DNA from: Candidatus Flexifilum breve
GTDB taxonomy: Bacteria; Chloroflexota; Anaerolineae; Aggregatilineales; Phototrophicaceae
DNA length: 64,000 bases
Assembly: GCA_016717205.1 (NCBI GenBank)
Contig: JADKGC010000003.1
Location: 620,001-684,000, forward strand
Direction: 5' to 3'
The position numbers and the translations under genes were made by a program. The stretch's first letter is position 1, and each line of letters begins with the position of its first letter. The notes under the pieces were generated by a model that had not been told where the DNA came from, ran no database searches, and saw nothing but the letters and a program-made list of their open reading frames with translations. This document shows positions 8,551 through 17,493 of this stretch, one piece after another.

Positions 8551-8994
8551 ATGTTAGAAAACATTATGGTCAGTGAATGGATGACGAGCCCGGTGCTGTC
8601 GATCACCCCATCCACCCCGATCGCGAACGCGCACCAGATGATGAAAGATTACGGCATCCGGCGCTTACCGGTCGTGGAAGATAACCGGCTCGTTGGGATC
8701 ATCACGTTGGGCGATGTGCGTGAAGCCAGCCCTTCGGATGCGACCACCCTCAGCATCTGGGAACTGAATTATTTGTGGGCACAGTTGACGGTGGATCGCG
8801 TGATGTCGCGCAAGGTCCTGACCGTGCATCCGACTGATTTGGTTCTGGAAGCCGCTCGGATTATGCTGGAACACAAGGTGAGCGGTCTGCCCGTCGTGAA
8901 TCAGCGCGACGAGCTCATTGGCATCATCACCGAAAGCGATATTTTCCGCATGCTGGTAGAATCAAAGACCAAAGCCATTGAACCCAAGCCGTAA
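8551..8994 (+). CDS. CBS-domain-pair protein
   Basis: A 147-residue protein made of two CBS motifs (about 5-60 and 82-138), each with the usual V-x-D-x-x-L-V-G-I-I-T core (VVEDNRLVGIITLGDV; VVNQRDELIGIITESDI). CBS pairs bind adenosine nucleotides and act as energy sensors; a stand-alone pair has no catalytic part, so its partner is unknown. The second CBS protein lies 75 bp downstream in the same direction, suggesting related roles. The leader upstream is unusually structured (see the regulatory feature). Confidence 0.9.
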   Translation: MLENIMVSEWMTSPVLSITPSTPIANAHQMMKDYGIRRLPVVEDNRLVGIITLGDVREASPSDATTLSIWELNYLWAQLTVDRVMSRKVLTVHPTDLVLEAARIMLEHKVSGLPVVNQRDELIGIITESDIFRMLVESKTKAIEPKP

Positions 8995-9021
8995 CTGGCA
9001 TTCACCATCACGCAGTGAACA

Positions 9022-9047
9022 ATGACCCCTGTGCTGGCAGGGGTCAT
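9022..9047 (+). terminator. Hairpin between the two CBS genes
   Basis: Perfect 10-bp stem ATGACCCCTG / CAGGGGTCAT with six-base loop TGCTGG, followed by GAATTTTCC. It lies 28 bp after the first CBS stop and ends about 10 bases before the ribosome-binding site of the second, so it could be a partial terminator (attenuator) or an mRNA-processing/stability element. Confidence 0.65.
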
Positions 9048-9068
9048 GAATTTTCCAGAGGGAACCCA

Positions 9069-9515
9069 ATGAATGTATCCGACATGATGACCGCTAAGCC
9101 TGTCTCGATTCATCAGGACGGCTCTTTGCGTCAGGCGCTCGAACTTATGGACAAGCACCACTGCCGTCATCTGCCGGTGATGAACGGTGAAGGCCAACTG
9201 GTGGGGATTATCAGCGACCGCGATGTGCGGACAGCGCTCAATTCGCCGCATATTCTGCGGGAACGCTGGCAAGACGAACAGTTGGCGACCTCGCTGCGCG
9301 TGCGCTCCATGATGACCCCCGCTCCCATCGTCGTCGAACCGGACGCCGAAGCCGACGAAGCCGCGCGCCTGATGCTCGACAATCACATCAGCTGCTTGCC
9401 CGTCATCCTCGGCGAATCGCTCGTAGGGATCGTCACGACCTCTGATATCATGATGGCGTTTATGAACCTGTACCGCTCAGTCCGCCGCTATCACGAAATG
9501 CCGCCCGGCAAATAG
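9069..9515 (+). CDS. CBS-domain-pair protein (second copy)
   Basis: A 148-residue stand-alone CBS pair, starting MNVSDMMTAKPVSIHQ and showing the cores VMNGEGQLVGIISDRDV and VILGESLVGIVTTSDI. It is the same architecture as its upstream neighbour but clearly diverged. The ATG at 9069 has AGAGGGA (9057-9063) five bases upstream. The longer reading frame from 9015 would run through the hairpin and has no ribosome-binding site, so it is not used. Function is probably nucleotide sensing; the target is unknown. Confidence 0.9.
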   Translation: MNVSDMMTAKPVSIHQDGSLRQALELMDKHHCRHLPVMNGEGQLVGIISDRDVRTALNSPHILRERWQDEQLATSLRVRSMMTPAPIVVEPDAEADEAARLMLDNHISCLPVILGESLVGIVTTSDIMMAFMNLYRSVRRYHEMPPGK

Positions 9516-9527
9516 GCTGCCGGATTC

Positions 9528-9992
9528 CTACTGCTCTGCGTCCGAAAGACCCCGCCGCTGAAGCGGGTCACTGATCAAACCACCGCCCCGCACGGTCGCG
9601 CCGATCACCAAAGCCGCGCTGATTAAGACAAGATTTTTGACAATGTACTGCCCTTCGATGGTCAGGACGAACGGAAACGTCGTGAACACGAGATCGGGCC
9701 GCAGCAGCACCGGGGAGAGCGTGCCCGGCATCTGCAGGAACAGCAGCAGAATGGCCGCGCGCATAAACTTCCCGGTGATGAAGCCCACCCCGATCAGAAT
9801 TTCCCAGATGGCGAGTAACGGCAAAAACAGCGCCATCGGCACAAACGTGATCGTCTCGCGGATCAGAGTTTCGGCTGGGCTGAGCGAGGGAATCAGCTTG
9901 AGCGCGCCAAACCAGACAAAGACAATGCCCATCGAAATGCGCAGCAAGCGCCCCCACTGCGCGCCATCCAGCGAGTCATCCGCGCTCGTCAA
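9528..9992 (-). CDS. Small membrane protein, DoxX/YkgB-like
   Basis: A 154-residue protein with four hydrophobic segments. It begins LLRISMGIVFVWFGALKLIP, a stretch characteristic of the DoxX/YkgB (DUF417-like) superfamily, followed by SPAETLIRET and a second segment with WEILIGVGFITGKFMRAA. Relatives sit in the cytoplasmic membrane and are linked loosely to oxidative or thiol stress; no enzymatic activity is established for most. It is convergent with the CBS gene, with only 12 bp between stops. Assignment to the superfamily is reasonable, a specific function is not. Confidence 0.75.
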   Translation of the reverse strand: MTSADDSLDGAQWGRLLRISMGIVFVWFGALKLIPSLSPAETLIRETITFVPMALFLPLLAIWEILIGVGFITGKFMRAAILLLFLQMPGTLSPVLLRPDLVFTTFPFVLTIEGQYIVKNLVLISAALVIGATVRGGGLISDPLQRRGLSDAEQ

Positions 9993-10210
9993 GGCGGTTA
10001 AACCTGCGAAGCAAATGGTGATTGCGGACCGTCATTCCAGTAATCCTCATTCCACTTGTGGCATTGTGAATAAACGTACAATGAAAGATGCAGGTATAGC
10101 CCCCTAATTTTCGGGGCTGGTACGCGGTTTACAACTATCCCTCACTCGCAACTTTCGCTATGCTTGGTGCGTAACATCTCCAAACAGCGAAGCAACTATC
10201 AGGAGCAACT

Positions 10211-10903
10211 GTGACGCTTCCGAACGGCAAACACCCGGTGATTCGCACCCGCGACCTCACCAAAGACCTCCCACTAGGCAAAACGGTCGTGCATGCGCTG
10301 CGCGGCGTGGATATGGAAATTTTCGCGGGCGAGATGGTCGGTATCGTCGGGCCGTCCGGCAGCGGCAAGTCGACGCTGCTCGGGCTGATCGGCGGGCTGG
10401 ATACGCCGACGCACGGCACGATTGAGATCGACGGCGTGAACATCACCCGCATGAACGAAGATCAACTGACCGAAATCCGCAACGAGAAGATCGGCTTCAT
10501 CTTCCAGTTTTTCAACCTGATTCCGACGCTGACCGCGCTGGAAAACGTCGTGCTGCCGATCCAGTTTGCGCGCAAAGCTCGTTTCAGCCCGGAAAAGCGC
10601 GCCAAAGAACTGCTCGACCTGCTCGGCCTCAAGGATCGTATGAAGCATCGCCCGTCTGAACTTTCCGGCGGGCAGCAGCAGCGCGTCGCCATCGCACGGG
10701 CGCTGGCGAACAACCCGCCCCTGCTCCTCGCCGATGAGCCGACGGGCAACCTCGACTCGGAATCGGGCGTGCTGGTGCTGGACGCGTTGCGCGAGATCCG
10801 CGCGAATGCGGGGACGACGGTCGTCATCGTCACGCACGACCGCGCGCTCGCGGAAAAGACCGACCGCGTCATGACGCTGGTCGACGGACAGATCGTGCAT
10901 TAG
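10211..10903 (+). CDS. ABC transporter ATP-binding protein (LolD/MacB-like), orphan
   Basis: A 230-residue ATPase with Walker A GPSGSGKST, the Q-loop FIFQFFNLIPTLTALENV, signature LSGGQQQR, Walker B LLLADEPTGNLD and an H-loop VIVTHD. The FNLIPTLTALENV and DEPTGNLDS wording places it in the MacB/LolD/FtsE type that works with FtsX-like permeases in lipoprotein or antibiotic export. The start is GTG, with AGGAG (10201-10205) five bases upstream. No permease gene is adjacent on either side, so its membrane partner must be encoded elsewhere or it is a remnant of a larger operon. Confidence 0.92.
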   Translation: MTLPNGKHPVIRTRDLTKDLPLGKTVVHALRGVDMEIFAGEMVGIVGPSGSGKSTLLGLIGGLDTPTHGTIEIDGVNITRMNEDQLTEIRNEKIGFIFQFFNLIPTLTALENVVLPIQFARKARFSPEKRAKELLDLLGLKDRMKHRPSELSGGQQQRVAIARALANNPPLLLADEPTGNLDSESGVLVLDALREIRANAGTTVVIVTHDRALAEKTDRVMTLVDGQIVH

Positions 10904-11283
10904 GTCAAGCGAGCGGAAATTTGGATATTCGTTTCTAGCGTAAGGACAAGGCTTGCGTGGGTAAAAAAGCATCCGTATAACTTCGACCTCACGCTAGCGG
11001 ACGCGATAAATCGCGTCCCTACGAAAAGAATTCGCCTGGCAAGCGCTGTTGTCTCTCCTCCCCGAATTCGGGAAAGGGCCGGGGGCTATCAGGGGGTTGG
11101 GGGTGGGGTCGGAGTCTGCCCAAGCCGTGGGCGCACACGCAGGTGCGCCCCTACATTCCGGTCGAATATTCTGTTTCCGACTCTAGAACCGCATACAGGC
11201 TCGACTACCTGTCAATCCATACGGCAATTTGCCCAACGCAGTGTTAAAATGGGCTCGCAAATTGCCCTTATGGAGTCTTTCCG
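10904..11283. other. Gene-free 380-bp stretch with palindromic elements
   Basis: No credible gene was found. It contains a perfect hairpin GGACGCGAT-AA-ATCGCGTCC (10999-11018), a GGGCGCAC / GTGCGCCC pair near 11128-11147, and G-rich/C-rich text (11055-11115) reminiscent of a degenerate intergenic repeat. The GGACGCGAT...ATCGCGTCCCTAC wording also appears degenerately near 21735. It probably holds the end of the ABC ATPase transcript and the promoter of the next gene. Confidence 0.6.
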
Positions 11284-11844
11284 ATGAGTTCGACCTACGA
11301 AACCTATCCCGTTGAAGTCGCGGGCGTCAAACGCGATCTCCGCCTGTTCACCATCAAGCCCGGCATCCGCATCGCCATCCTGAACATCCTCGGCGACACG
11401 GAATTTGTGCAAGCCGTGAGTCAGGCGCTGGCCGAGAAGCTGGCCAACCAGCCCATCGATGTGATCGTCACCGCCGAAGCCAAGAGCATCCCGCTGGCGC
11501 ACGCCGTCGCCGTCGCGATGAAGCTGCCCTACGTGGTGCTGCGCAAGTCGTTCAAGCCGTACATGGGCGACGCGCTGCGGTCGGAAACGCTGAGCATCAC
11601 GACCGGCGAACCGCAAACGCTGTTCCTCGACGAGAAAGATCGCGATTTGATTCGGGGCAAGAACGTCGCCTTGGTCGATGACGTGATTTCGACGGGCAGC
11701 ACCCTGCAAGGCATGCGCCTGATCATGGATCATGCGGGCGCGAAGGTGACAGTAGAAGCGGCGATCTTCACGGAAGGCGACCGCGCCAAGTGGTCGAACA
11801 TCGTGGCGCTGGGTCACCTGCCCGTCTTCTTTGACGAGAAGTAA
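11284..11844 (+). CDS. Adenine/xanthine-type purine phosphoribosyltransferase
   Basis: Type I phosphoribosyltransferase of 186 residues. The PRPP-binding loop VALVDDVISTGSTLQGM is clear at about 127-143, and VTAEAKSIPLAHAVA resembles the substrate-side loop of adenine phosphoribosyltransferases. The reaction would be base plus PRPP to nucleotide, i.e. purine salvage. The N-terminal half differs from classical Apt, and specificity could equally be another purine. The gene appears monocistronic, ending in a strong hairpin. Confidence 0.8.
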   Translation: MSSTYETYPVEVAGVKRDLRLFTIKPGIRIAILNILGDTEFVQAVSQALAEKLANQPIDVIVTAEAKSIPLAHAVAVAMKLPYVVLRKSFKPYMGDALRSETLSITTGEPQTLFLDEKDRDLIRGKNVALVDDVISTGSTLQGMRLIMDHAGAKVTVEAAIFTEGDRAKWSNIVALGHLPVFFDEK

Positions 11845-11867
11845 CGCTCAAGCAGATTCTCGAAGAG

Positions 11868-11896
11868 CTGAGGCGAGGCACAGCGCCTCGCCTCAG
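11868..11896 (+). terminator. Hairpin between phosphoribosyltransferase gene and next gene
   Basis: Perfect 12-bp stem CTGAGGCGAGGC / GCCTCGCCTCAG with loop ACAGC, ending two bases before the presumed ATG of the next gene (11899). There is no T-run. It either ends the upstream transcript or, if read through, would occlude ribosome access to the downstream start. Confidence 0.6.
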
Positions 11897-11898
11897 CC

Positions 11899-12495
11899 AT
11901 GGGTAAGTGGAGACGCCTCATCGCCGCCTTGCTGCGCCTCACCACGATTATCAGTTTGCTGTGCATCGGGTTGAGCTTCGCCGTCGCTCCGCTGGGACAT
12001 GGGCAGCCACCGCCCGCCGTACTGGCGCAGTTTCGCGCCTGCGCCGACGCGCCCTGCTTCTTAGGGATCGTGCCGGGAGAAACGCGCATTGATGCGGCGT
12101 CAGTGATCTTAGGATCCGCCGGGTTTCAGTTCAATACGAATGAACGGGTCTTCTATTCCGCTGACCGAGAAACGCGCGTCTTTCTGACCTTCAACGGCAC
12201 CAGCACCATTCAATCGATTATGGTGCAGTTCGTGGCGCGCGCGGCGCCCAACATCGCGCAAATGATGCAGACCTTTGGCAAACCCTGCGAAATGTTCGCG
12301 GGAGCGCCGTTTGTCCTCGATTTTGCGGGGCTGAATGCGCTCACCAGCTCGGATGGCGGGCATGGCTTCGTGCGGGTACGCCCGACGACGCGCATCCTGT
12401 CGGTGTACGACAACGCGCGCTACCAGTGCGGCAATGAAAGCTATATCGGCTTGCCGTGGCGCGGCTTTGCCCGCTACCCATCCGCCAATCCCTAA
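11899..12495 (+). CDS. Uncharacterised exported or membrane-anchored protein
   Basis: A 198-residue protein with an N-terminal KWRR charge cluster and one hydrophobic segment (about 7-30), consistent with a signal peptide or anchor. It continues with a soluble region containing Cys residues (for example CADAPCFLG, about 48-56) and a repeat-free alpha/beta-looking body. No family was recognised. The start at 11899 has no ribosome-binding site because a hairpin abuts it, so a later start or leaderless expression is possible. Its stop overlaps the stop of the convergent methyltransferase gene by four bases. Confidence 0.6.
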   Translation: MGKWRRLIAALLRLTTIISLLCIGLSFAVAPLGHGQPPPAVLAQFRACADAPCFLGIVPGETRIDAASVILGSAGFQFNTNERVFYSADRETRVFLTFNGTSTIQSIMVQFVARAAPNIAQMMQTFGKPCEMFAGAPFVLDFAGLNALTSSDGGHGFVRVRPTTRILSVYDNARYQCGNESYIGLPWRGFARYPSANP

Positions 12496-13232
12496 CGCAC
12501 TTTTTCGATCACCAGCAGATGCGATAACCCAAACGTGTCGAGCGGCGTGCCTTCAATGTTTTGCAGCACAGCGCGCAGCACTTTGCCCGCCCCACCCAAC
12601 CGCGCAATGATGTTGTCGTAGCCGCCGTAGATGCGCTGATGCGTCACCACACGCGTCGGCGTGCCCGCGAACAGGCGCCGGATACTGCGCGCGGTGTAGG
12701 CGCGCACATGGGGCGCAAGGCGATTACGCAGCGCATCCGGCAGGTAGTTGATGAGCGGCGTATTGCCAAAGTGATACTCGCCCTGCCAGTAATGGCCGTG
12801 CGTCTCAAAGGGATACCAGCGGTTGGGCGCGAAGATCACGATGCGTCCGCCGGGACGCAGCACGCGCACCATCTCCAGCGCGGCGGCGCGGTCATCATTG
12901 ACGTGTTCCAGCACTTCATGCGAGAGGATCAGATCAAACGTGTCGTTGGGGTACGGCACGGCTTCGGCGACGGCGACCACGGCGGTCGGCGTATCGGCGC
13001 GGGTATCGACGACGCGGTCATATTCGATGTCGAACGCTTCGACGTGCGGGGTGTAACGCCGCCCGATCTGCGAAGCGTACATGCCGACGCCGCAGCCATC
13101 GATTAGCACGCGCGCCTGCTCGCCTTTCGCCGCCAGTTCGCCCCATTGAGCGATCATCTGCAAGCGGCGTTCCTGGCCCGCGCGCCACACATAACTCGGT
13201 TCACCGCGCAGCGCGGCCAAATCAGACGGCAT
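12492..13232 (-). CDS. Class I SAM-dependent methyltransferase (type 11)
   Basis: A 246-residue methyltransferase. Motif I appears as VLIDGCGVGMYASQIGR, followed by FDIEYDR at motif II and the post-motif regions FDLILSHEVLEHVNDD and VLRPGGRIVIFAPN, which are characteristic of type-11 enzymes. The C-terminal half (FETHGHYWQGEYHFGN) is similar to enzymes acting on lipid- or glycan-linked substrates, but the acceptor is unknown. The kinase gene upstream on the same strand is 73 bp away; whether the two are co-transcribed is unclear. Confidence 0.85.
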   Translation of the reverse strand: MPSDLAALRGEPSYVWRAGQERRLQMIAQWGELAAKGEQARVLIDGCGVGMYASQIGRRYTPHVEAFDIEYDRVVDTRADTPTAVVAVAEAVPYPNDTFDLILSHEVLEHVNDDRAAALEMVRVLRPGGRIVIFAPNRWYPFETHGHYWQGEYHFGNTPLINYLPDALRNRLAPHVRAYTARSIRRLFAGTPTRVVTHQRIYGGYDNIIARLGGAGKVLRAVLQNIEGTPLDTFGLSHLLVIEKVR

Positions 13233-13305
13233 CTTTTGGACTCCCTTGTGTGCGGACGACCGTGCGGGTCGATGCCTAGAAATGCGGCAGGTGCGGGATC
13301 AGCGT

Positions 13306-15117
13306 TTAGGCCTCTTTCCCGTTGTTGCTGCGCTCCGCGGCGGCAATTGCGAGTTTGGTCGTCATATTTTGCTTGAGCAGCCGCGCGGTGTCATGCATGT
13401 ACACCGGGAAGATGATCGTGATCTTCGTGCCTTTGCCCGGCGCGCTGCTGATGCTCAACGTCCCGTCAAGCATTTCGGCGCGTTCCCGCATATTGATCAT
13501 ACCTAAACTGCCGCGAGTTTCGTAGTTCCCGCTGACGGCGTCGACATTGAAGCCCTTGCCGTTATCCGCGACTTCGAGCACGGCCATGCCGCTTTCACCG
13601 GTGACACTCACGCTGATGATCTGCGCTTCGGCATGTTTGCGGGCATTATTGACTGCCTCTTCCGAGATGTAGAAGATCACGTCCTGCTGCTGGCGATCCA
13701 GCACCGATTCGATCTGCGCATCGACCCGCACGGAGACCGCCTGCTTGTGCATTTCCATCATCTTGTCCGCGAGCTGATTCAGGGCAGCACGTAAGCCCTG
13801 CGTCTCCAGCACCAGCGGGCGCAGCACAAACAGCATGTGGCGCATGTCTTTGGTCGTATTCCGCGCGAGGTCTTCCAGCTTCTTAAGTTCATCCGGCACC
13901 TGCGCGGGCTGTTTAGTCACCAGCTTGGTGATATAGCCCGCACGCATGGCAATCGCCGCCACGCCTTGAATCGGACCGTCGTGCAGGTCGCGCGCCAGCT
14001 TCTTGCGGGCTTCTTCTTCCGCGTCGATGATGCGCTCTTTTTCGGTCAGGAGATTGTGGTACAGGAGTGAGTTTTGCAGCGCCAGCGTGGTTTGAATGCC
14101 GATCATCGTCAGCACTTCGATGTGATCCTGCGTGAAAGCGCTGGGACGTTCGCTGGCGTAAATCAGCACGCCAAAGTTGTCATAGCCAGCACGCAGGGGG
14201 ATGCACAGCAGCGACTTGGCATACTGCAAACCGATGAAGAAGCCAAGTTCCGGGTCTTTGCGCACATCCGACCCGAAGATCGGTATGGCTTCAGTCAGCG
14301 CCTGCGCGACGATCCCCTGCTTGCCCGCCAGCGTTTTATCTTCGTCGGCACGCGGGAAGCGGCGGCACGAGGCGATATGCAGTTTATTGTCGAGTGAGTG
14401 AAACAGAAACACGGCGGAGATCAAGCCGCTGCCTTCGCGTTCCGGCAGCGCCAGCCCGAGCCGCCCCGCCCCGAGCGCCGCATCCAGCACCTTGCGGTAG
14501 TTGAGATTCGCGCCGAGCGTATAGGTCAGTTCGGAGATCGCGCGGGTATATTCCTGCCGATCCTGATTGTGTTCCTCTTCGGCGAGGCGCAGCGCGTTGA
14601 TGCGGCGGCGCAGCGTGCCATACCAGCGATCCAGTGCATAGCTCGTGAGCACCATCGAGGCGGCCAGCAGCGCCAGATTGAGCAAATCACCCGTATGTTC
14701 GGTGATCGACCCGTGCGTCCGCAGAACCGACAGCGCCGAGATGATCACCAACGCGAGCGCCTGCAGCGCATTCCACTGCACATCCGGGCGCACCAGCGCC
14801 GACACCAGCAGCAGCGAGGCCGCGGTGAAAGTCACGCGTGCATCCGAGACTTGATTGAAGGCAAACGCTGCCAGCGTCAGGGCATCGGCCACCGCAAATG
14901 AGGGGGAAAGCATCGACCCGACGCCGCGTCCCTGCAAAACGAGCAGCAGGATGATATTCACCAGCATCGCTTCCACAATGGGAGTGATATACGCGCTAAT
15001 CGCTGCGTTCGGGTCGTTAAGCACGATGATCGCCACAGCAATCAATAGGATGATCAGCCAACGGGCCGCGTAAAGCGCCCAATCGCGCTGGCCAAATCGC
15101 TCCGACTTCGTCTGCAT
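13306..15117 (-). CDS. Membrane-anchored GAF sensor histidine kinase, HisKA_3
   Basis: A 603-residue kinase. The N-terminal ~190 residues contain about six hydrophobic segments and end in a charged helix. A GAF domain (about 205-365) follows, then the phosphoacceptor helix ARKKLARDLHDGPIQGVA with His at about 379, then HATPase_c (EEAVNNARKHA, VADNGKGF, GSLGMINMRERA). This is a NarL-partner-type kinase but no response regulator is adjacent, so it is an orphan here. A TAAAAT-like -10 box lies just upstream of the start on the minus strand (near 15155-15163). Confidence 0.9.
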   Translation of the reverse strand: MQTKSERFGQRDWALYAARWLIILLIAVAIIVLNDPNAAISAYITPIVEAMLVNIILLLVLQGRGVGSMLSPSFAVADALTLAAFAFNQVSDARVTFTAASLLLVSALVRPDVQWNALQALALVIISALSVLRTHGSITEHTGDLLNLALLAASMVLTSYALDRWYGTLRRRINALRLAEEEHNQDRQEYTRAISELTYTLGANLNYRKVLDAALGAGRLGLALPEREGSGLISAVFLFHSLDNKLHIASCRRFPRADEDKTLAGKQGIVAQALTEAIPIFGSDVRKDPELGFFIGLQYAKSLLCIPLRAGYDNFGVLIYASERPSAFTQDHIEVLTMIGIQTTLALQNSLLYHNLLTEKERIIDAEEEARKKLARDLHDGPIQGVAAIAMRAGYITKLVTKQPAQVPDELKKLEDLARNTTKDMRHMLFVLRPLVLETQGLRAALNQLADKMMEMHKQAVSVRVDAQIESVLDRQQQDVIFYISEEAVNNARKHAEAQIISVSVTGESGMAVLEVADNGKGFNVDAVSGNYETRGSLGMINMRERAEMLDGTLSISSAPGKGTKITIIFPVYMHDTARLLKQNMTTKLAIAAAERSNNGKEA

Positions 15118-15268
15118 AAATCCTCCGCACCTTGATCGAGGTGTGTCTCTGCCTATTTTAGCGTGAAGATGCGTTCGAATGGATTGTGAATCTCAGGAAT
15201 CGGACACGATTCGGCATTTGAGCAGAAGTGAGCAACCTGTCACTGCGGGAAAAAGCGGAGTGAATGTG

Positions 15269-16342
15269 TCACCACTGCACCAGTAAGCCTTCCATGGTCA
15301 AGCCGGGGCCGAACGCCATCAGTACGCCGTAGTCATGGGGTTGTGGTTTGTTACAACGTTGGATGTAGTCTAACACGAATAAGATGGTTGCGGAGGGCAT
15401 ATTTCCGAATTCGTTGAGGATATGATGGGAGACGGCGACCTGCGCGTCAGTCAGGTCGAGACTCCGCTGCACATGGTCGATGATGGGCACGCCGCCGGGG
15501 TGGATGCCCCAATGGGTCACATCGGAGCGGGTGAGTCCGGCTCCAGCGAGCAAATCATCGACAAACGAACCGATCTGCGCACCGAGGAGTTCGGGCACAT
15601 AGCTGGAGAGATACATGCGAAAGCCCGTGTCCGAGATCGTGAACGTCATGTGCTCGAAGGTCGTGTAGTCACAGCGCGTCGCACTGCGGACGAGGCGCGG
15701 GTAGTTGATTGTTCCCGGCTGCGATCCGATCACCGCCATGGCGGCGCCGTCACCGAACAGTGCCGACGTGACGACGTTCTCGGTCGAATCGTCAAACTGC
15801 ATGTGCACGGAACACAATTCCAGCGCGAGGACAAGCGCGCGTCGTTCCTGATCTGGTGCGCTCGACACCGACTGCTGGGCACGCAGCAAACCGGGGAACG
15901 CGCCATAGCAGCCCATGCTCAGAATACATGAGCGGCGCAGATCCGGGCGCATGCCAAGGCGCGCCGCCAACTGTAAGTCGAGACCCGGCGTCGAGAAGCC
16001 CGTACATGAGACGATGATCAGATCGTCGATATCGGTGGGCGCTAACCCAGCGGCGTCCAGCCCACGGCGGATCGTCGCTTCGCCGAGCGGCACCGCTTCC
16101 CGCATGTACAACTCGTTCCGCGCCGCCGTGCTGCGTTCTTCGAGGAAGAACTGGTCGCCCGTGACGAAATGCCGCCAACTGACGCCCGCGCGCTCGAAGA
16201 TCGTGCGCATGGCGCGCGCCCGGCGCGTCACCTGCCGCCGGGAGGCAATGTTGATGAAGTACTCGGCGATTTCAGCCTGGGTGTAACGGGCGTCGGGCAC
16301 GCCGATGGCGAGCGCCTGAATGGCCGGAACGGTCATAGACAA
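15269..16342 (-). CDS. Type III polyketide synthase (chalcone/alkylresorcinol synthase family)
   Basis: A 357-residue homodimeric ketosynthase that condenses malonyl-CoA onto an acyl-CoA starter and cyclises the chain. The full catalytic triad is visible: Cys145 (LSMGCYGAFPG), His281 (WGIHPGG) and Asn314 (EFGNMPSAT). Gatekeeper-region and LFGDGAAM motifs are also present. Bacterial relatives with this neighbourhood make alkylresorcinols or alkylpyrones from long-chain acyl-CoA. It is the last gene of a three-gene operon with a flavoprotein (27 bp gap) and a methyltransferase, which would oxidise and methylate the product. The exact product cannot be read from sequence. Confidence 0.93.
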   Translation of the reverse strand: MSMTVPAIQALAIGVPDARYTQAEIAEYFINIASRRQVTRRARAMRTIFERAGVSWRHFVTGDQFFLEERSTAARNELYMREAVPLGEATIRRGLDAAGLAPTDIDDLIIVSCTGFSTPGLDLQLAARLGMRPDLRRSCILSMGCYGAFPGLLRAQQSVSSAPDQERRALVLALELCSVHMQFDDSTENVVTSALFGDGAAMAVIGSQPGTINYPRLVRSATRCDYTTFEHMTFTISDTGFRMYLSSYVPELLGAQIGSFVDDLLAGAGLTRSDVTHWGIHPGGVPIIDHVQRSLDLTDAQVAVSHHILNEFGNMPSATILFVLDYIQRCNKPQPHDYGVLMAFGPGLTMEGLLVQW

Positions 16343-16368
16343 ATCTCCTTACCAGATGATCGGGACGG

Positions 16369-17493
16369 TCAGGGGTGAGCTGGTGCACGCGTTTGACGGA
16401 CAAAGTATTGACCCAAGGCGGGAGCAGCATTGATCAAGGTCAGTCCGGCAGACAGCAGCGCGGGTCGAAACAGCGACGACTGCAGCCAGCGCCCCAAACG
16501 GATGCGCGCCGCGAACTGCTCGCGCCACGCCGTGGTGTAGAGGCGTTTGAGCGTTACCGCGTCGCTATCCCCCCATAGATAACGGGTGATGTGGTCGGCC
16601 GCCAGCAAACCACTGTGCAGCGCCATCGACATCCCATCGCCCGCCAGCGGCGCGATCATCCCCGCCGCGTCGCCCACCATGAGAATGTCCTGTTCGACAG
16701 GCTGCTTGTCATGGTCGTTGAACGGCACCTGACTGATGCTCAGCCACCCGGTGACCTGCTCCGCGGTGGCGAAAAAGCGCATCAGATGGCGGTTCTGGCG
16801 CTGCATCCACTGCACAAAGGCGGGAATCGAGTCGCGGCGCTTGAAGGTCTCCAGACGCACCAGCAGGCACACGTTGACCAGCCCGGCTTCGATGCGGGAA
16901 ACGCCGCAGTAACCGCCGGGAAAAGCGTGCAGATCGACGGTGTCGGCGCGCACCGCGCCACGAAAATGGGCTTTGAGGCCGACATAGGGCTGCGGCTGCG
17001 CCATGAACGGACGGTTGAGCACGCGATCCAACGCTGTGCGCTTGCCATGCGCGGCGATGACCGCACGGGCGCGGATCGAATCGCCCCGCATGGTGACAGT
17101 GAAACCTTCGGTCAGATTTCCCGATACGCCCGTGACCTTCTGGCCGGTGACGACATGCACGCCGATGGCGCGCGCCCGGTCGATGAGCAATTGGTCAAGC
17201 TTGTGGCGGCTGAGGCCGAGGCCCGCGCCCGTGTGTGTCAAAGCGCCGATCCACTCGCCGCCCGCCGCCGAAGTGACGCGCACACGGGTGAGGCGCGCTG
17301 GCTGCTCTGCCTCAATGGCGGGGAGCGCTCCGAGCGTGGTGAAGTAATTGACGGCTTCCGGCGACAGAAATTCGCCGCATACCTTATGCCGGGGATACGT
17401 GCCCGCTTCGATCAGCATGACGGGCAGGTCGGCTTGCGCGGCGCGGATAGCGGCGCTCGCCCCGGCGATACCACCCCCGATCACAATCAGCAT
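16369..17493 (-). CDS. FAD-dependent oxidoreductase (geranylgeranyl reductase / aromatic hydroxylase family)
   Basis: A 374-residue group A flavoprotein. It starts with the Rossmann fingerprint VIGGGIAGASAAIRAA followed by RHKVCGEFLSPEA, and has the second FAD site VGDAAGMIAPLAGDGMSMAL. The VCGEFLS wording is typical of geranylgeranyl reductase-like and SrsC-type hydroxylase-like proteins. Between a methyltransferase and a type III polyketide synthase, it probably oxidises (hydroxylates or forms a quinone) the polyketide lipid; reduction of an isoprenoid chain is the alternative. It overlaps the upstream methyltransferase gene by one base, so the two are translationally coupled. Confidence 0.85.
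   Translation of the reverse strand: MLIVIGGGIAGASAAIRAAQADLPVMLIEAGTYPRHKVCGEFLSPEAVNYFTTLGALPAIEAEQPARLTRVRVTSAAGGEWIGALTHTGAGLGLSRHKLDQLLIDRARAIGVHVVTGQKVTGVSGNLTEGFTVTMRGDSIRARAVIAAHGKRTALDRVLNRPFMAQPQPYVGLKAHFRGAVRADTVDLHAFPGGYCGVSRIEAGLVNVCLLVRLETFKRRDSIPAFVQWMQRQNRHLMRFFATAEQVTGWLSISQVPFNDHDKQPVEQDILMVGDAAGMIAPLAGDGMSMALHSGLLAADHITRYLWGDSDAVTLKRLYTTAWREQFAARIRLGRWLQSSLFRPALLSAGLTLINAAPALGQYFVRQTRAPAHP

Noticed and set aside
10904..11283. Small gene or RNA in the 380-bp gap
   Set aside because: No frame with both a start and ribosome-binding site, and no recognisable tRNA, riboswitch or SRP-like structure, only palindromes.
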